DNA from: Margaritifera margaritifera | Taxonomy: Eukaryota; Mollusca; Bivalvia; Unionida; Margaritiferidae | DNA: 64,000 nucleotides | Direction of reading: 5' to 3' | Assembly: GCA_029931535.1 (NCBI GenBank) | Contig: JAQPZY010001664.1 | Location: forward strand, 7,076,001-7,140,000 | Shown: positions 24,876-38,096 of the stretch, one piece after another | How positions within the stretch are numbered: position 1 is the stretch's first letter | Layout of the letters: each line of letters starts with the position of its first letter | The notes under the pieces: generated by a model | What the model was told of the DNA's origin: nothing | Databases searched by the model: none | Seen by the model: only the letters and a program-made list of their open reading frames with translations | Made by a program: the position numbers and the translations under genes

Positions 24876-27800
24876 TGCAATCTGATACTTGTCATTTATA
24901 TGCACATAAAAGCCAAAGTCACTGACAGCCACGATTCTATTTTCTTATAATGTGAGGTAGGACTTAATAATACAGCTATTTTTGGAGTCTGTTCATTCAT
25001 TTTGCAATAATCTGTTTTTACAAGTGAAAGTTAAAGCTGTGAACATCTTCAGATTTTTAAAGTAAGAAGGTAATCAGAATTAAACATGGCTAAGCTTATG
25101 GAAACTGCTCTGTATATTAGTAGCACACATTTTTCTAGACCATAATGTGTAGTTTCAAGCACTGAAGTGACTATAGTGTTTACTAGTATCCATAACAATA
25201 TCTTTTTGGCTTCAGGACACAGTAAAACCGATTTGTTGTCACCTTTCACTTATGTTTTCTTAATTGGACATCACAATTAAATTTTAATGCATTCTTCTGT
25301 GTCTTATGTTTACCTAAAAATAAAGAATTTCCGGTAATTTTTTTAACATGCAAAGTGCGAGTAAATTATAAACATGTTAAAAGATTAATGGAGAAAATAC
25401 ATTTAATAAATTATTGTACAAACTGAACTAGAGCAACTTCCGTGGCTTGCCATGTAAAAATTCCCATTTTGTATATAACATGCTGTCACCTGCCCCTTTC
25501 CATGCCATAAACCAGGATTTGTAAACTGAAAACCATTTTCTTGTGTCATCCTCAAAGAGAAACATCTGTAGAGTTTGGTGAAGAAGCACTGCTTTGTCTG
25601 TCATTTTGCATACACTATTTATTAATTTTGGGGACATACAAATAATTATTGGTAAAAATATTGTGTATATTTTCTTACAAATCTTAAATTCTCCCATGGA
25701 TACTAGCGATGGGAACCAAAAAATCATAATTCACCGGCACATGTATATTACATGAGCAGCCTATTTACAAAGTTTGGTTTATTTCTACCCAGCAGATTAA
25801 GAGGAATTTGAGTTACAGATAAACAGATGGATGGGCAGACAAATGGAGTCAATAATTGATGATTATATTCAGACTGATTGATTAAAGGCTAAGGATAAAC
25901 ACAAGAACTATTTTGTTCATTTTTAGAGTGTCTGCCATATTCAGATCATTGTGTATTGTCAGAAATGGACGGCTCCAGACATCTTGCGTTACATTAGGTA
26001 CAGTAAATCATCCAGATTCTATTGGAATTGTATCGAGTTTTAATTTTACTATCATGCCAATTTCAGTAACATATATTTGGTCTATTTGCATTATCTTAAT
26101 TGGTTCATTATCAGCATCACACTACTGGCTTCATCTTCTTACTATCTAGAGCAATTTATGGTTGATACAGTGAAACCTTCTGTAATAAGAAAAAGACAAA
26201 AATGGGCTTTTGCTACAGGCTAATAACTTTTATTGGATGTGTAACATAGAATGAGTTTATATTCAGTATTTTTTTAAAAACTAAACCAATGAAGAAAGAA
26301 TCATTACATACATAATGTCAAGCTTATTTCCAAATAATGCTTGGTAATACTAGTAATCAAACTGTGTAAGTATCAACAAGATATGGTTCAAACTTACAAA
26401 TAATTAACTTACAACAATATTTACAGATTTATGACTAGTTAAAACTTCATGTTAATTTATTTCTAATTGTTAACTGAACCAATGTACATGCATGTAACAA
26501 GTAAAGGAAAGATGAAGTCTTGTTTGTAAACTATTCATTTATCTGTTTATAGGCCAAATACCAGAAAGACATCAGAAGATGTGTTGCTGCACATACTTGA
26601 CACACCTTGAAGACAGCAGAGTTAGTTTTCCATAAAGAATGTTAGCTATATTCTCCCATTACTCAATGATACAGCCCATATGACTCGCATGTGAAACAAC
26701 TGTACTTAGACCAATATGATTTTGCACGGTTTCACATTAAAAACAACAATAAAACTATTCAAGAGCTGTAGAACTTTGCATCAGCATACTCTTTACTGTA
26801 ATAAGAAATATTTTTGACAGACCTTGTTGAGATGAATTTGTTAATAATCTTTTGGCAAATGTATCAGCTATTCATTTTGAGAAATGCATTTCTGTACTGG
26901 ATTAAAGGTCAAAAGGTTTACAACAATTAAAAAGACAGGCCATTCTGAGTACTTTTATTTGGAACCATACAATTCAACTGGACTTGCAGCTAAAGCTTCT
27001 TTAGGGTTGAGGAGCAAAAGCTTGCAATAATGTCATGATGAAAGCCATCACAGCAATATCAGATGAAACAATGTAACGAGTCCTTTACAATAAGACCTGG
27101 AAGAATACAAACCTAAGTCTTCTCAAATATAGAAATAATGGTCCATGAGGAGAGAAAATAACAAGCAGTTATTGACAGATGACATGACATCTTGTCAATC
27201 TGATTATACTCAAGATCAACTTGACAATAAGTAAATCTAACAGACACGAATATGAGGTCATGTTCTGTTGACCTTTTTGCGGTTGAAAATTCAACAATCC
27301 AACTAGAAATGGTAATGTAAAATTTCTGGTGTCAAGTGAATTTTCACATCACTCCTTCGATTGGGCCAGTGCTGATTAAGGGCTGACCCAATGTTGCATA
27401 TCAGTTGGGCTCTCCAGAGGGACATTTTATGTATCTCTGTCCCCCTATAATTATTAATATCTGGGGATTTGTTAAATTTAGGAAGACATAGGCTGTTTGA
27501 GGCGGGAGAATGTCCCTGGACTCTCTGAAGGTGCAACACTGCAGACCAGTGTCTCTCTTTAATTTCAAGAATATTGCGAACTTTATTCACTGAAAGTTCA
27601 TACTTTCAACAATAAATTTGTTTTCCATTTGTTTTTATCAAGCTCATACAAGCGGTTACCTTTCACTCTTCAGTAGTAATAAATGTTTACTAGATTGGCT
27701 TCTTTTTTCAAGTTAATAAAAACAGTATATCTTAATAATTTTGGACTCCTTCTGTTCAAACTTTAGCACCTACCTAGTATATATCAAAATTTAATGTCAT

Positions 27801-30800
27801 TAACTTTATTTTCTTATCCGCAATGATTGTTAATCGTAGGGAAGTCCCAGTTTCCTCCTTATCCTCTATCTGGGAAACTGTTCTGTATAAATTGGAATGT
27901 GTTAAAGGGCTGTTAAACCAAAAAAATATAAAATTCAGTAACAGCATACATGTATGGGATTAATAAACCCATTTCTAATAAAAAGATAATGATAGTCCGA
28001 TAGTCTTAGCTCAAAATTATTTTCAAAATCTCAATGAAAGTTGTGCCTCTTGTAACAATATAAAATTCAATAAGCAATGAAATAAAATTCTCTGCACAAA
28101 GTAGAAATTTTCCTCTTATTTAAAGTAGTAATGAAATTGATTTTTAAAATATCGTTTATCTCATCATAAAATAACTTATATTTGAACAGGAAATCTGAAA
28201 TAAAAATTTAAGTCCTAATATCAAATCTGACAATGCACAAATTTATTTATTCTGAATATTTAAAGCATTAAAAAAATATTCTCTACAATAAAACTAATCA
28301 TTCCTTACACTTTTGCAGTTGATACAGAAGTGAAAAAAAAAAGAAAATGATTGTCATTTTGGTATATTTAATCAATCAAGATTTGTTCATTTGAATATGT
28401 AGTAAATTGCAAACTATCACAATCATTTTTATCAATGTTTCATACATTAGAAACAAAGAAACTGTAAAATATTCACAATTTTTTAAAAATTGAAAATGAA
28501 AACTTTAATGAAAATTAAGGCACGTTTACAGAATAAGTTACCCCACCCACTAAATATCTAAACAATTGTTCACAACAAATCGCTGAATGGTACATAGATT
28601 CTATAATTTTAGGGAAATGCATCTGTTACAAAAATAATTATTGAGAAGAATAACAAAGGTAATTGTGTAAAAATAATGCATATTCTATTTTTGATGCAGA
28701 TGTAAAAAGTATGTGATTTTCCATTTTTGACAACCATTATGCTTAATATTTTATTACCGATCGATTAACTCCTTCTTTCACCCAGATAACTTTTCTTGTT
28801 TTTTTTTTTTTTAAACTCCTCTGAGTGATGATAACATCCATGATCCATAAGATTGAGATATTTTTAAAGCAAGATGGAGTTGCTATAGATTCTTTGTCAG
28901 TTTGTAAAACAGGAAGTAAGCCGGAAGTAATATTGGACAGCTCTGTTCCATGCTGACACCTACCAAATTAAAGTGACACTACTGACTACAATCCCTCATT
29001 GTGGTCAAAACTGGTACTGGTAAATTTATATTAGCCCATTAAAAATGGGCAGATATGTATTCTGTTTGATTGCGCATGGCAGCAGGAATGAAACACTGAT
29101 GTATGGCATCAATTTGAACATTTCAAAGCCAATTTTCACCCATTAAATGGACCGACATGATACAGCAGCTATTGAATGGTGATGTAAATGTACTATAAAA
29201 TACTCGGATGCCACAAATCGGTATAGATAAACCAATTTTAGAAGTAACTACCCACCTGTAAATGGTGTCCTTCCTTGTTATGTTTTTATGTAACATAATC
29301 ATACAAAGACATTAACTTAAAGCCCCTGTGCAGGCTGCTCTAAACAAAGTATTTGTGTCGCAATGTTTAAAATAGCAGTAGGAAATTTGCAAGCCAAATT
29401 TAAATTTGCTAATTGAACTAAAAGTTGGTGGGAAAAGTTTGCTACAAAGAAATTTGGTGATCGAAGCAAATTTTGACCAAGTATCAGCCAATTTCTTTCA
29501 ACAAAAAAGCAACCACTTATTCACAAGAGAAATCTGTATTTCATCCAATGTGGATAATCCATTTTCTGACTCGGTCTCTGTACATCACCCTTTTGACTCC
29601 GTCATTACCATAACCCTATGATATACTGCTGACACAGTGAAACCGCCAAGATTACCATTTGAGAACCTTGCTGCAAGAATACCAACAATACATTTCTGCC
29701 TAAGTTTAAGGTTGTTGCTGATTGGAACACCTTATGGATTTTCCATACAATTCCATCTCAGATATATTTCAATTAAGTGATACAGTGTAAAATGGGGGAA
29801 ATCACCAAAGAATAGTGGAGAACTCAGTCACATGCAGGATTACAATAGAGAAAATGGAACCATGTCAAATTCATTACGAGACTTTTATGGAATTATCTGC
29901 ACAAGTTCAGAAAAAGAAAGTCCTCAAGTGAGTTTATGCTTGAAAAAAAAAGAAACCTGGGAATGTTTCTTCCAAAAATAAGCTAGTGTTATCCCCAGGG
30001 CCTTTTACCATAGCGGGCCCACTACACTATAGTTTAAAACCCCAATAATCCCCGATGCTTTAGAACCTGCCGCTACGCTATGCTCTTGTGCCGCTACGCT
30101 TAAATGTTTCCCACTACCCTTATAAAATTAATCTGTTAAACAAACATCCTGTCACCTAATTCAAATGACACATGTTCGTACCTCTTCCAGTGTATTTTAT
30201 TAAGATAATCCAGGATAATTACTCACTCACTTAACCATTATCTTTCGTACCTAGCTTGCGCGACTGCCGGTGAGCGACCTTTGGTGCGGGTTTCGTCTGC
30301 ACATAGTCACTTGATTCGCCAGCGATGATGGAGTCTACTGGTAGTGTGTTATATATATGTCAGTCATTTTCACTACCAGCCAAAGCAGTTTCACATATTA
30401 AATTAAAAATTCTTGTGAAAAATGAACACACCACCTTCAAAGAAACTTAAAATTACCCAGCACCCGGCTAGCCCCATGTTGGCCTGGTTATGAAAATGAG
30501 AAACTGGCGAAACATATAGTGGCAGTGATTCCGATAGCATCAGAATGATTTCCACAAAGAAACAGATCAAGTAACGAAGGATGGGATTTAATAATAAATG
30601 GAAGACGTTATACCCTTGGGTGGAAATTGCTGATCGGATGGTAAGTTTCCATATTGCTAAATTTTGGTTCAGATCTACTGGAGGTGGGTGGGTGTAGTAA
30701 TATATTTTTTTTATAGTAGTAACCAGTAGTTGTAGTTGTAGTTGCAATTGTTGTTGTACTTATTAAGTTGTGACAAGGGATGAATGTTTCATTTTATTCA

Positions 30801-32479
30801 TGAGACATTAAGCCTTGTTATAACCTAGGTAAATGAAGAATACTATGTAAATATATACACTTCTTTTTTATTTCATTGATATTAATTTGTTTCACTTTTA
30901 AGACGTTAACACACACTTTTTAAAACACTGTATGACCCTAACGCGCTTACCCCGATGCTATCAAAACTTTCTGGGGAGATCACTGTAAGCCATCTCATTC
31001 GAGTTGCCATTAATTAACCTTATAATGGTGTCTGATGTGCATATGATGTCATTTGGTACGCAAGGTACATTTATTATATACTTTAGTGAAATACAGAAAA
31101 TTACTGGTGAAATATGTTTTGTATTTTTTAAATTCCTATAAGTTCACGTGAAAAATATATCTTTATATTTTCACATGTGAAAAAACAAGATTTTATATAA
31201 TGCTATGTGACACTAAATTGTTCATTCCAACAGAAGTAACATTTGCAGCAAGATAAACAAGCATTTTCTGCACTTCTGCAATAAATGGAAACTACATTAC
31301 CTATCAGGCATGGAAATTATTATTTGCCAAAAATATCTGACTCGTCACTGTTGGCTTCTTTACAAAGTTATGTCCCTTCTACTAGCTTGACAAAAATGTT
31401 TTGCATTGCACAATCAGACTTGCTGCTGTGGTCAGATATTGTAAAATAATTTACAAAATGTCAAAAATGTTATTTATTGCAACATATCAGTTCATCCCAA
31501 ATCAAAAGTTCCCTCAAATCGCTGATATTTTTATGGTCAGTCATTAAATGTGATTGAAATTGAGGTGAACTCACAAAAAGGGAGATGGCCGTAGTGTGTG
31601 GAAAAGCAAGTTTAATCTTTAAACTTCAATTCAGAAGCCAGTTTGGTAATGAAGGTAAATTTTCCATTGCTACTTAATACTGGATATGTTTCATGTTGTG
31701 ATACAAAAAACTAGATATTTTAACTCATTCACATGAAATATATCTGGTATTATTGTAGGAAAAGCAAATATCCTCTATGTATATGCTGTGGCAGCTACTG
31801 TAGTATTTCCAACATGATTTTCCAATTGTTGGCAGAAAGGCCAGAGTGTGTTCAAATTGGGCTGTTGCATGTATTTACAATATGGATATCAGATGCTTCC
31901 TCAAATGTATGCAAGGTAAAGCCTGAATAAGGAACCTATTTACTGAACCAGCTAGAGTTTTCATAATAACATTATACTCATACTGAAAAGGGAATATTGA
32001 GCGGATCTCAACCACATAAATTAAAACCCAGCTGAGTAGGTGTATATATATGTGTGTGTGTCCAGGTAAAAAAGTCAAGTGTTGTACACTGCAGGCACAT
32101 TGTATCATACAAGTTCTTTTTGGGGAACTGTGTAATAGATGTGTTCTGTACTTTGTAATGAATCTCAGGATAAAAAAACAAAGAATTACCTGAAAAATAA
32201 ACTGCTTTGGAAGTTAATAAATATCAACAAGTGGGGTAGTGTAGGCTTTAAAAAAAATGCATCCATTTTGCAATTAAAATCAATTTTCTGTTCTTAGAAA
32301 TTTTCCTACATTCATTTGTCAGTATTTTTCCATTGAAACTGTATTGTAAACTCATTTAGGTTATTTTGTGTAAACCCATTTCATGTTGTGATCTTGCGTA
32401 ATAATTCATTTGTTGCTATAGTGTTTGTGAGACATTTTCATGTGCTTTTTTTTTGTCTGTGTGCAAACTGTTCTTATGC
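24876..32479. other. Long non-coding stretch, no gene recognised
   Basis: AT-rich throughout, apart from a GC-richer patch at 29,990-30,330 that repeats a CCGCTACGCT phrase. Short open frames (about 65-115 codons, for example on the minus strand at 25.43-25.73, 27.30-27.59 and 30.40-30.75 kb) lack recognisable domains and convincing splice context. I support nothing specific here. Confidence 0.4.
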
Positions 32480-32576
32480 CACTATGTGTTAACTTGATGT
32501 CGTAAGGCGCTTAGAGCTTTTTCTTGAAAAAAAAAAGATTAGGCGCTCTATTAAGTCATCATTATTATTATTACTA
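32480..32576 (+). repeat. SINE/LINE-type 3' tail with (ATT)n
   Basis: GTAAGGCGCTTAGAGC, an A-rich loop, then TTAGGCGCTCTATTAAG and CATTATTATTATTA. A GGCGCTT...GGCGCT hairpin-like end followed by an ATT microsatellite is typical of 3' tails in invertebrate SINEs and their partner LINEs. No head is visible upstream, so this is probably a truncated insertion. Confidence 0.6.
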
Positions 32577-33266
32577 CATATTTTCAAAATAATGAAGCTG
32601 TCCTATATTTTTTTCAAAAGCTAATGCAACACACAACCTCAAAATCAACAGTTCTATCACCACATCAGTTCAAAGTAGCGCTGTGAAGAAGTATTAGCCA
32701 TTACTGATATTGTGAAAACTGGGTGTTCAGATTGCTACTTGGTAAATGATTCTGCAACCAACTTTTGGCCCCAGGTAGCAACTAGTTGTTCCCTGTCAAA
32801 ATTTTTTTAAATTCTAATGCTTCATCATGATACAGAAAATAGAAAAAATGGTCCCACAATACCTCCTCCTATGGCTGGTGACCATTATGGTTTAAGATTT
32901 ACGCTGTCGTGTTCCTGTCTGAGTTACCCATCTGTTGTGACACCAGGTGGTTTCTCTGACAGGTCATCTCCAGTGAAAAAGAGGTACTCAGTACTGAAAA
33001 TAAAAATACAAAATAATTGAATTTTGCCACCAGAAAACCTTGATACATGCACTACTCTTATAGTTTCATGGATTCTTAATCTTAAGATCAGATCACAACT
33101 TATTCGATTAATTTATCCCACGCTACTGCAGATGTATAGATAATCTGTGAATATTTGTATTTACACAATCAAACTGACTAAACTTGTGAAAATAAATTGT
33201 TCAATGTATTGAAATTACCAAAAACAATATAATTCAGCATTTAGTCAAATAACTCACCATATACCG
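32577..33266. other. No gene recognised
   Basis: Non-coding by inspection; short incidental frames only. Confidence 0.4.
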
Positions 33267-33652
33267 AGTCGGACTATACATTACTCTGATGTCTTTTTCC
33301 TGAAGGAATAAAATTCTGACACAAGAAAGTGAACTCGCTTTCAAGTTCCGTTAAAATACATTTCATTTGGTTGAATTGTGATGGTAGCCGAGGAATGCCA
33401 AAGTCGGTTAAAGACAGGTTATGTTTCTTTAACTAAATGAAGCTATCTAATCGGTTTCATCAACATTGGTATATTTTTCTTCATTTCGTTAAAGAAATGT
33501 ACTCCAACTTTAACCATCTTCGGCATTCCTCAGACACCATCACAATTAAATTAACTGAAATGTGTGTCAATGGAACTTGAAAACGCGTTCACTTCTTGCG
33601 TCTGAATTTGATTCCATCAGGAAAAAGACATCAGAGTAAGTATAGTCCGACT
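33267..33652. mobile_element. Foldback/MITE-like element: ~386-bp near-perfect inverted repeat
   Basis: The left arm starts AGTCGGACTATACATTACTC and runs through TGATGTCTTTTTCCTGA, CAAGTTCC, AATTGTGATGGT and GAGGAATGCC. The right arm read in reverse complement gives AGTCGGACTATACTTACTC and the same phrases in the same order with scattered differences. The arms are about 165-175 bp with a short AT-rich centre near 33,455. There is no coding capacity. No target-site duplication is obvious. Confidence 0.85.
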
Positions 33653-34273
33653 AAAGCAACTAGACTTTAATCTCTGGAAAAGTGTCAATATGGGCTGCCA
33701 GGTGTGTGAAATATTCCTGAAAATTTTGCCTCTGCTTCCCGTCAGTTGACTGGGGACCACACTACACAATGCAGTTTATTTTGGAAGTAAGACGTCACAC
33801 TCAAACAAACATAAAATATCAGAGTGGACGTCTTATATTGTAGGACTACTTTGATGGTAAACCATTAACAAATTCCCACACAATTTAATACTCCTATCTA
33901 TCCATTTACAACCCCCCACCCCAGTCCCCCAATGTCACATACTTCGTGCACCCAGTCCCTATAATATTGACTATCTGTAAAGACTAGTGAGAGGAGTTGG
34001 AAGGGGACATAGGATCGGTACCCAAAATCTGTTGCATATATCTGTACATTGCTAATCTTCTTCCTAACCTCTACTATATATACATTTTTTCCTTTCTACA
34101 TTATTTTTTTTCTCGAATATTTTCCGGTTTTCATACTCTGTCGTTAAATTTAAATTTCAAGGGCATTTGGTTTTATTTTAAATTTCTGATCGAGCAGTTT
34201 TGCATAATAAATCAACAGTAATTTCTGCTAAGATTCACCAGCTCATTCTTATTTGAACTTGCTTAACATCACA
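33653..34273. other. No gene recognised
   Basis: AT-rich sequence with one C-rich patch near 33,910-33,930. Confidence 0.4.
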
Positions 34274-34402
34274 GCACAGGGGATAGAATCGTTGCTTACA
34301 ATTTACCTAATAAATAATATATGTACTATATAATAATACATAATACATGGTAACATGTATGATTTATAGCTAAATTGTAAGCAGCGATACGAGCCCATGT
34401 GC
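34274..34402. repeat. Small inverted repeat, 32-bp arms
   Basis: GCACAGGGGATAGAATCG then TTGCTTACAATTTA at 34,274-34,305 is matched in reverse complement by 34,371-34,402, which reads GCACATGGGCTCGTATCG then CTGCTTACAATTTA. An AT-only centre lies between them. This is likely a tiny non-autonomous element. Confidence 0.65.
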
Positions 34403-34842
34403 ATCGCACTATCCAAGTGATTACCTGTTATGCTGCCGACGGTTTGATGACCATCTAGCTACTAAAAATAAATATAGCTGTACCTACCTTTGTGTATTTC
34501 AAGTCTCTTGAAGAACAATTTCAAGAATAAAACACCGCCGTTTAAGCTTATTTGGCACGCGGTGCACACAGCACTTCATGCCCGCCATGACTTTCGCGCA
34601 TTTTTGTGCTCTTCAATACTAAAGATTCAGCATCCCGCAACATCTTGAGGAATGACGAATCGGAGTGACTCTTACAATTCTTTTACTGAATACTATTGGT
34701 TCCAACGATTTCGCATCTGAGCGATCTCCTAGAGCCGAAAAAATAAACCACCCTCGAGTAATGATGTACGTGGCAACGAAACCCGAGTACATTTTCTTTC
34801 ACCCATATAGATTGATTTAAAGTATACACAATTCCCTGACAA

Positions 34843-34920
34843 TGCTATTGTCACTGAAAGTAATCTGTATACTGCATCTTGATGTTATTGTCATTGAAAG
34901 TAATCTGTATATCTGCATCT
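34843..34920. repeat. Tandem duplication, period 40 bp
   Basis: Two adjacent copies of a unit containing ATTGTCAYTGAAAGTAATC and CTGCATCTT, differing at a few positions. Confidence 0.85.
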
Positions 34921-36059
34921 TTTCTGAAACATTGGAGTATATCTTTTTATATTTGAAATCAACAAATTAACATTTTTATCCAGTCAAGACTTGTAAACAA
35001 ATAGGCATTATCTCTTGATACCGACATTGTTACTTTCATGTTAAACTCATGAAATATTGTTATCACCTCTCTAAAAAGTGTTGAATTCGATACTATATAG
35101 ATTTTTGCCATTATTTATATTGTCTAAACTTGAAGTTTATATTTGCGCTCGCTCCGTTAGTGTAGTTTCTATTTTGTGTGGGGGGGGGGGGGGGGGGTAT
35201 GGAGGGGGGTATGCTGGTGTTGTATTTGCTCGAGTTCATTGGTTCAAAATTATAATGCGCTAGCAATTTATATTTTTTATTTTATTTTAGTCTTGTTGCC
35301 AGCCAAAATGAGTGGGTTTATGAAAAAAAATAAAATAAAATACTGCACTCTTACCTGCATATGTATGAGTAATAAAAGCAAATTTTAGATAATTTCAAAG
35401 AAAACGATGCAAGCAATACGTGTCAGGTACATTTATCAGTTCAACACGGCATCCAATAAAATTCGAACTTTTCATTAATGATTAAAGGATGGGTCTCCAA
35501 ACTATCATGTTTTGGATGGGGGGGGGGGGGGTCAAGCGGTCCATAATGGGGCGCCTGCGAAAGAGAACCTTTTACAACCATGCAGAATTTCCAATTTTAG
35601 CAATCTGCTCCAGAAAGTTTTGTTCCAAGTGGAGTTTTTTTCCCCCACAAAACGAATGTCCTTGGCCGCATTTCCAAATTCCTAGACTATAGTGTACATG
35701 GATGCTCATGGTAAATAGACACTTAATATGTTATTTTACTACAATGTATATACCTTAGAGGCTTTCTGTCACTAATTTTCTGTATGGTTGCTTAAAAACA
35801 CAATTCATGTAAATAATGTATAATCAGGATGACAAATAGGTGTAACAAATTCGTTAATCGAAAGCCTTTATTTACTTATTGGGACTGTAACACAACCTGT
35901 AATGTTTATATTAAACATGCCACGCCCACACCCACCACTTCTTTGATCATGAAGATAACACTACTTAAGAATCTGACCTAAACAGGTATTGTAATGAAAG
36001 CATTATATACCTCGTTGACGTTCGTTGTAGGGGAGAACAAAATAAAATCCTCTCTCTAT
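34921..36059. other. No gene recognised; two long G runs
   Basis: Contains G runs at 35,180-35,197 (18 G) and 35,518-35,531 (14 G). Open frames over them encode poly-Gly and are repeat artefacts. Confidence 0.45.
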
Positions 36060-36190
36060 CATTCACGGCCGCATTAAGACCTTTAGAGTCCCTAAGCACT
36101 GAAAAGATTATTATAAATTTGTTGGTGCCCCTGTTTTGCTGGTGCCCTAAGCACGTGCTTAGTCTTGCCTATTGGGTAATTCAGCACTGC
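36060..36190. repeat. Probable DNA-transposon-derived dispersed repeat
   Basis: GGCCGCATTAAGACC, then GTCCCTAAGCACT, GGTGCCCCTGTT, GGTGCCCTAAGCACGTGCTTAG and ATTGGGTAATTCAGCACTGC. The near-palindromic GCACGTGC centre and rough inverted symmetry of the ends suggest a non-autonomous DNA element. Confidence 0.4.
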
Positions 36191-37455
36191 TATATTATAG
36201 ACGACACATATTAGAACTAACGTAAGAGGCTGCATATAGTTGAAAACATCCGTATTGTGTGACCTCAGTGATCAGTATTGGATATTCTGTTATTTAATGA
36301 TCCGTGTATATAGACCACATAAATACAATCAGAAACAATTTTGTATGAATACATTAATAACTATATTTGTTATTGATATTACAATTATTTAACAAACGTA
36401 TTTTCAACGGGTCTTTTTGTGTGGTCAAAATACACTGAATACGTTTTATCCCCTTTTAATTTTATATAAAATTTTCTTTCATCGTACTTCGTGCCCATTT
36501 CATTTCCTGCCGTGTTTCTTCTTTCACTTCCAAATTCACTCTTAACGGTTGATTGCTGTAAGTTTTCATGCCATAGGAGTCATGAATGATAACTACTTTT
36601 ATGTCTTTATTATTTTACGGGTTAAGGGATCAATTGATAATGGATACAGGACGCATGCAAATGTTTGCGTGTTTAATTTGTACAGAAATGGCTAGACGCG
36701 TAGAAACGTGTAAAATTAGCGATATACGATATGGTTTGAAAAATGGCGGCGGTGGTGGGGTAGCCGAGAAGGATCCAAACCTAACAGTCTGTAAAGATAT
36801 ATAATCCTTCAAAATTACGAATCCTGAAGCTCTACCGACCTACCACTAGCTCTTTGTCAATCGCTGTTTATTTAGGACTCTGATAGACTGCTCACTAATC
36901 TCAGTCCAGTCATATGGGAAACATTACACGATTAGGCCTGCTGCATCTTAGTTCATTGATGGTCTGACACAAAGGTTGTCTTCATTGCATATAAACAATA
37001 AAATTTGTGTAAGATCAATATCTTTCATTGTGAAAATCACTTCATCAACTGAAAATTGCTGTCACATAAAGTGGTCAACAAATTTTAAAAGAAAGTCTGA
37101 TTTTATTGAATAGCCAATTTTATTTTGTTAGGCGCTGTTATATCGGCTCTAGCGATTCGCCAGTTGCATATGGATGCTGTATCAGAAGAGAAGTGAATGT
37201 ACCTCTCAGCAAATTAACAGCCCTGTTGGGAAAGAAAAGAGGGAAGAAGAAAAAAGGAAAAAAAAAAAAAAAAACGCGCCGTATAATTATTTGAGAAATC
37301 TTGACTTATCCATGCGATTGCCTGTTATCCCGGGTTGTATGTATTTGATGTCTTTGAGTAACACTCAAATATATTAAACTCTATACAAATTCCGATCTTT
37401 TTAAGAAACATATAGTCAATTGCTTGGCAGCTAATATTGATCTCATCATTGTCTC

Positions 37456-37459
<4 letters not shown>
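36191..37459. other. No gene recognised
   Basis: AT-rich with a poly(A) tract at about 37,257-37,274. Short frames near 36.6-36.8 and 37.1-37.4 kb have no recognisable domain. Confidence 0.4.

Positions 37460-37519
<60 letters not shown>
37460..37519. repeat. (GA)n microsatellite
   Basis: Thirty uninterrupted GA dinucleotides. Confidence 0.98.
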
Positions 37520-37521
<2 letters not shown>

Positions 37522-37996
37522 TACATTGTAAATGAAAGTCACGGTAGGTTAATAGTAATACAACGTGCGGATCGGAAACGTCTTTAATATCATCGTGTGC
37601 TGATTTTTCACCCTCCTTCTGTACAAAATAGTGAGCAATGTGAATAATTTAAACACGTGTAGGATATACCGTAACTTGTTATATAAAGTACTCCTTATTC
37701 GATCTAGTCACCCAAGTTTTGATTTAAAAAGTTATTGTATATAATTACAGATCAGCCTGTCACAAACACAATGATATTAAGATCCACGACAACACTCAGT
37801 TCGTGGCAACAGTTATATATATATATCAACCACAGATCAAATAAGTACATAAGATATGTGATGTACAGCATGTAATTCCGGGCTCTATTTCCTGTTATGG
37901 AGCATTAAGGCGGCGCGTTTCCGGTTTTACGATACCAGTGTTAAATATCTTTACATTATTTTCTATTGACAGCCTGAATAGTTTCAATCTGAGAAG

Positions 37997-38096
37997 ATGT
38001 TACACGACTTCTTTTTTGTTCTCAAAGTTGTAGTCTTATGGTTTTATTACTTTGGAAATGTTTATTGTGTGAACTTTACGAGGATTTCAAGCACAG
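37997..38096 (+). CDS. Exon 1: start and signal peptide
   Basis: ATG at 37,997 follows an in-frame TAG at 37,979. The exon gives 33 residues plus one base. MLHDFFFVLKVVVLWFYYFG has the hydrophobic core of a signal peptide, with likely cleavage near NVYC/VNF. The donor is CACAG/GTAAGC. First intron 2.9 kb. Confidence 0.7.
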
